A stretch of 64,000 nt of DNA, taken from the NCBI RefSeq assembly GCF_025148445.1, contig NZ_CP102270.1, positions 186,001 to 250,000 on the forward strand, written 5' to 3'. This document shows positions 61,998 to 64,000 of the stretch, piece by piece. Both the position numbers and the translations under genes were made by a program. How positions within the stretch are numbered: position 1 is the stretch's first letter; each line of letters starts with the position of its first letter. Below the pieces are notes generated by a model that made no database searches, was not told the DNA's origin, and worked only from the letters and a program-made list of their open reading frames with translations. Source of the DNA: Eshraghiella crossota. GTDB taxonomy: Bacteria; Bacillota; Clostridia; Lachnospirales; Lachnospiraceae.

Positions 61998-62028
61998 TTG
62001 ACCTAAAGTTAGGTTTAGGTATTACAAT
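61998..62028 (+). promoter_or_regulatory. MerR-type promoter (19-bp spacer) with operator
   Basis: TTGACC (61998-62003), 19-bp spacer, TACAAT (62023-62028). Between them ACCTAAA-GTTAGG-TTTAGGT (62001-62020) is a perfect 7-bp palindrome. Overlong spacers of 19-20 bp that need MerR twisting are the hallmark of this family. Confidence 0.88.
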
Positions 62029-62068
62029 TACTTCATTATATAATAAAAAAAAGAAGGAGTAAATATTT

Positions 62069-63826
62069 ATGTTAATTGATAATGTAAAATCCCCTGAAGA
62101 CATCAAAGGGTTTAGTAAAGAACAGTTAGAGAAACTGGCAGAGGAGATAAGAAAAGGTCTTATGAACCGCCTCTCTAAGAAGGGCGGACATTTTGGACCT
62201 AATTTTGGATTCGTGGAAGCAACTATTGCACTCCATTATGTTTTCAATTCGCCTGTGGATAAATTTGTATTTGACGTATCTCATCAGAGTTATGTGCATA
62301 AAATGCTTACAGGACGTAAAGACGCATATTTTTATGATGAGCATTTTGCAGATGTGTCAGGTTATACCAATCCTGAAGAAAGTGAACACGATTTTTTCAA
62401 TGTGGGACATACTTCTACGTCAATCAGTCTTGCCTGCGGCCTTGCAAAGGGACGTGACTTGAAGGGTGATAATGAAAATATTGTTGCGGTAATCGGCGAT
62501 GGTTCATTAAGTGGCGGTGAAGCATTGGAAGGGCTGGATTTCGCTTCGGAGCTTAACAGCAATTTTATTATCATTGTCAATGATAATGATATGTCAATTG
62601 CGGAAAATCATGGCGGACTGTATAAGAACCTGAAAGAACTTCGTGATTCTGACGGAACATGTGAATGTAATCTTTTTAAGGCAATGGGACTTGATTACAG
62701 ATATGTCGCTGACGGTAATAATATTGAGTCATTAATCAAAGCCTTTGAAGAGGTTAAAGATATAGACCACCCTGTTGTTGTCCACATCAATACATTAAAG
62801 GGTAAAGGGTATAAGCCTGCTGAGACCAATAAGGAGAACTGGCACTGGTGCATGCCTTTTGACGTTGAAACAGGTAAAAGCAATGTGGACGATTTCGGTG
62901 AGGATTATGGCAGACTTACCTGCGAATATCTTTTGAAAAAAATGAAGCAGGATAAAAGCGTTGTTGTAATTGTAGCCGCAGTTCCTACCTGTATAGGTTT
63001 TACCGGGGATAAGAGAAAAGAAGCCGGTAAACAGTTTATTGATGTGGGAATTGCTGAAGAACATGCAGTTGCAATGGCATCAGGAATTGCCAAAAACGGC
63101 GGCAAACCTGTATTTGCAACTCACTCAAGCTTTTTCCAGAGAACTTATGACCAGATATCCCAGGACCTTTGTATCAATAATAATCCTGCAACATTGCTTG
63201 TAAACACAGCTTCCGTATATGGCATGAATGACGTTACCCACCTTGGAATATATGACATTCCTATGATGTCCAATATTCCTAATCTTGTGTACCTTGCACC
63301 TACAAGCTGTGAGGAATATTTTGCTATGCTTGAATGGAGTATTGAACAGAATGAACATCCTGTGGCAATAAGAATCCCATGCAACGGCGTAATCAGAACA
63401 GGTAAAGAAGCAGACGCAGACTACAGCGTAATCAACAGATATAAAGTGACAGAGTCAGGACAGGATATTGCAATTATTGCACTTGGTGATTTCTATCAGA
63501 TTGGTGAAAAGCTAGCAGAGTTAATTGCCGACAAGACAGGAGTGGCACCAACACTTATCAATCCAAGATACATCACAGGTATTGACAATGAAATGCTTGA
63601 GGACCTCAAAAAGAACCATACAAAAGTAGTAACCCTTGAGGACGGAATACTTGACGGCGGATTTGGCGAAAAGATTGCAGCTTTCTATGCCGCAACGGAT
63701 ATGAAAGTCTACAATTATGGCTTAAAGAAGGAGTTTATTGACAGATATTCAGTAGATGAGATTTTAAAAGAGAACCGTATTACTCCGAAACAGATTTTTG
63801 AGGATTTACACATTGTGTCAGATTGA
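62069..63826 (+). CDS. DXS/transketolase-like ThDP enzyme
   Basis: 585 residues. N-terminal ThDP-binding GHTSTSISLACGLAKGRD, VAVIGDGSLSGGEALEGLD and NDNDMSIAENHGG, then a transketolase pyrimidine domain with DVGIAEEHAVAMASGIAKNGGKPVFATHSSFFQRTYDQI, and a C-terminal domain. The pattern matches 1-deoxy-D-xylulose-5-phosphate synthase (pyruvate plus glyceraldehyde-3-phosphate), but the protein is shorter than the usual 620 and shows differences from housekeeping Dxs, such as the absent DKLIWDVGHQ form (here FVFDVSHQSYVHKMLTG). It may be a specialised paralogue. Control by the divergent MerR protein supports an induced rather than housekeeping role. Confidence 0.85.
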   Translation: MLIDNVKSPEDIKGFSKEQLEKLAEEIRKGLMNRLSKKGGHFGPNFGFVEATIALHYVFNSPVDKFVFDVSHQSYVHKMLTGRKDAYFYDEHFADVSGYTNPEESEHDFFNVGHTSTSISLACGLAKGRDLKGDNENIVAVIGDGSLSGGEALEGLDFASELNSNFIIIVNDNDMSIAENHGGLYKNLKELRDSDGTCECNLFKAMGLDYRYVADGNNIESLIKAFEEVKDIDHPVVVHINTLKGKGYKPAETNKENWHWCMPFDVETGKSNVDDFGEDYGRLTCEYLLKKMKQDKSVVVIVAAVPTCIGFTGDKRKEAGKQFIDVGIAEEHAVAMASGIAKNGGKPVFATHSSFFQRTYDQISQDLCINNNPATLLVNTASVYGMNDVTHLGIYDIPMMSNIPNLVYLAPTSCEEYFAMLEWSIEQNEHPVAIRIPCNGVIRTGKEADADYSVINRYKVTESGQDIAIIALGDFYQIGEKLAELIADKTGVAPTLINPRYITGIDNEMLEDLKKNHTKVVTLEDGILDGGFGEKIAAFYAATDMKVYNYGLKKEFIDRYSVDEILKENRITPKQIFEDLHIVSD

Positions 63827-63947
63827 GATAAAGAAAATTCGTTAAACAACAGGAATGAACCGCAAGTAGTTCTGCGAGCATTTTAACATACCATACAGGA
63901 CGGTTACCGAATGGGGCGTGGAACCCGCTGCGGGTCTGCTTGTTGTG

Positions 63948-63996
63948 AATCTCTACCCAAATCGGGGAAATCGTCCGAAAAGGTAGAGAAATCCGA
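63948..63996. repeat. Hairpin repeat, copy B
   Basis: TCTCTACC (63950-63957) and GGTAGAGA (63982-63989), same arms and flanks as 29-76. The stretch 63827-63947 shows only a small AACCCG/CGGGT hairpin and no gene. Confidence 0.6.
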
Positions 63997-64000
63997 AGCC

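Overview
The window looks like a chromosomal segment of an endospore-forming, low-GC Gram-positive anaerobe of the class Clostridia, most likely Lachnospiraceae. The pointers are AGGAGG-type ribosome sites, AT-rich codon use, the sporulation genes yabP and yabQ with a SpoIIE-type phosphatase, the order hup-rqcP-yabP-yabQ-divIC-spoIIE-tilS-hpt-ftsH, an N-terminal-rubredoxin (reverse) rubrerythrin under a Fur/PerR repressor, and a FeoA-FeoB fusion. No rRNA gene is present, so the family assignment is inference from gene content.

Layout. 1-1168: palindromic repeats, a broken methyltransferase gene, a lipoprotein and two near-identical 101-bp repeats carrying a terminator. 1169-9095: oxidative-stress pair, CbxX-type AAA ATPase, PPIase lipoprotein, degenerate GGDEF protein, coaX, hup, rqcP, yabP/yabQ and divIC. 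9179-14067: SpoIIE-like phosphatase, tilS, hpt, ftsH. 14301-17052: intracellular GH13 enzyme with its own operator-bearing promoter and an apparently leaderless TetR gene. 17178-29927: a tightly packed operon for a second, non-housekeeping acyl-chain pathway. It has two acyltransferases, two ACPs, a flavoprotein, a degenerate acyl-AMP ligase, a fused KS-CLF, FabG, FabZ, FabD and a carboxyltransferase. It has no visible KSIII or enoyl reductase. 29997-34396: tRNA-Gly, FeoAB and a Y-family polymerase/YolD pair. 34423-38916: LytTR regulator, secreted protein and a split ABC exporter. 39175-48572: an AlbA_2 protein, small membrane proteins, nth, a DEDDh exonuclease, an AIR-synthase-like protein, Lrp, an aminotransferase, CheX and trmL. 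48573-56873: two-component system, mutS2, HtrA-like protein, YhaM and rlmD.

56934-61560 is a scrapyard with signs of site-specific recombination. Three directly repeated 38-bp sites, each bounded by 7-8 bp inverted arms, separate segments that begin or end in truncated genes (the accA 3' end, a membrane-protein 3' part, ParA remnants). The third copy lies in the 3' end of a tyrosine-recombinase remnant. A Cas2-like remnant and a chemoreceptor with foreign codon use lie in or next to it. The window closes with a MerR regulator divergent from a DXS-like gene whose promoter has the 19-bp spacer typical of MerR activation, then a hairpin repeat resembling the one at the start of the window.

The two most unusual systems are the KS-CLF acyl-chain operon (17.2-29.9 kb) and the 38-bp repeat/recombinase array (57.2-61.5 kb).
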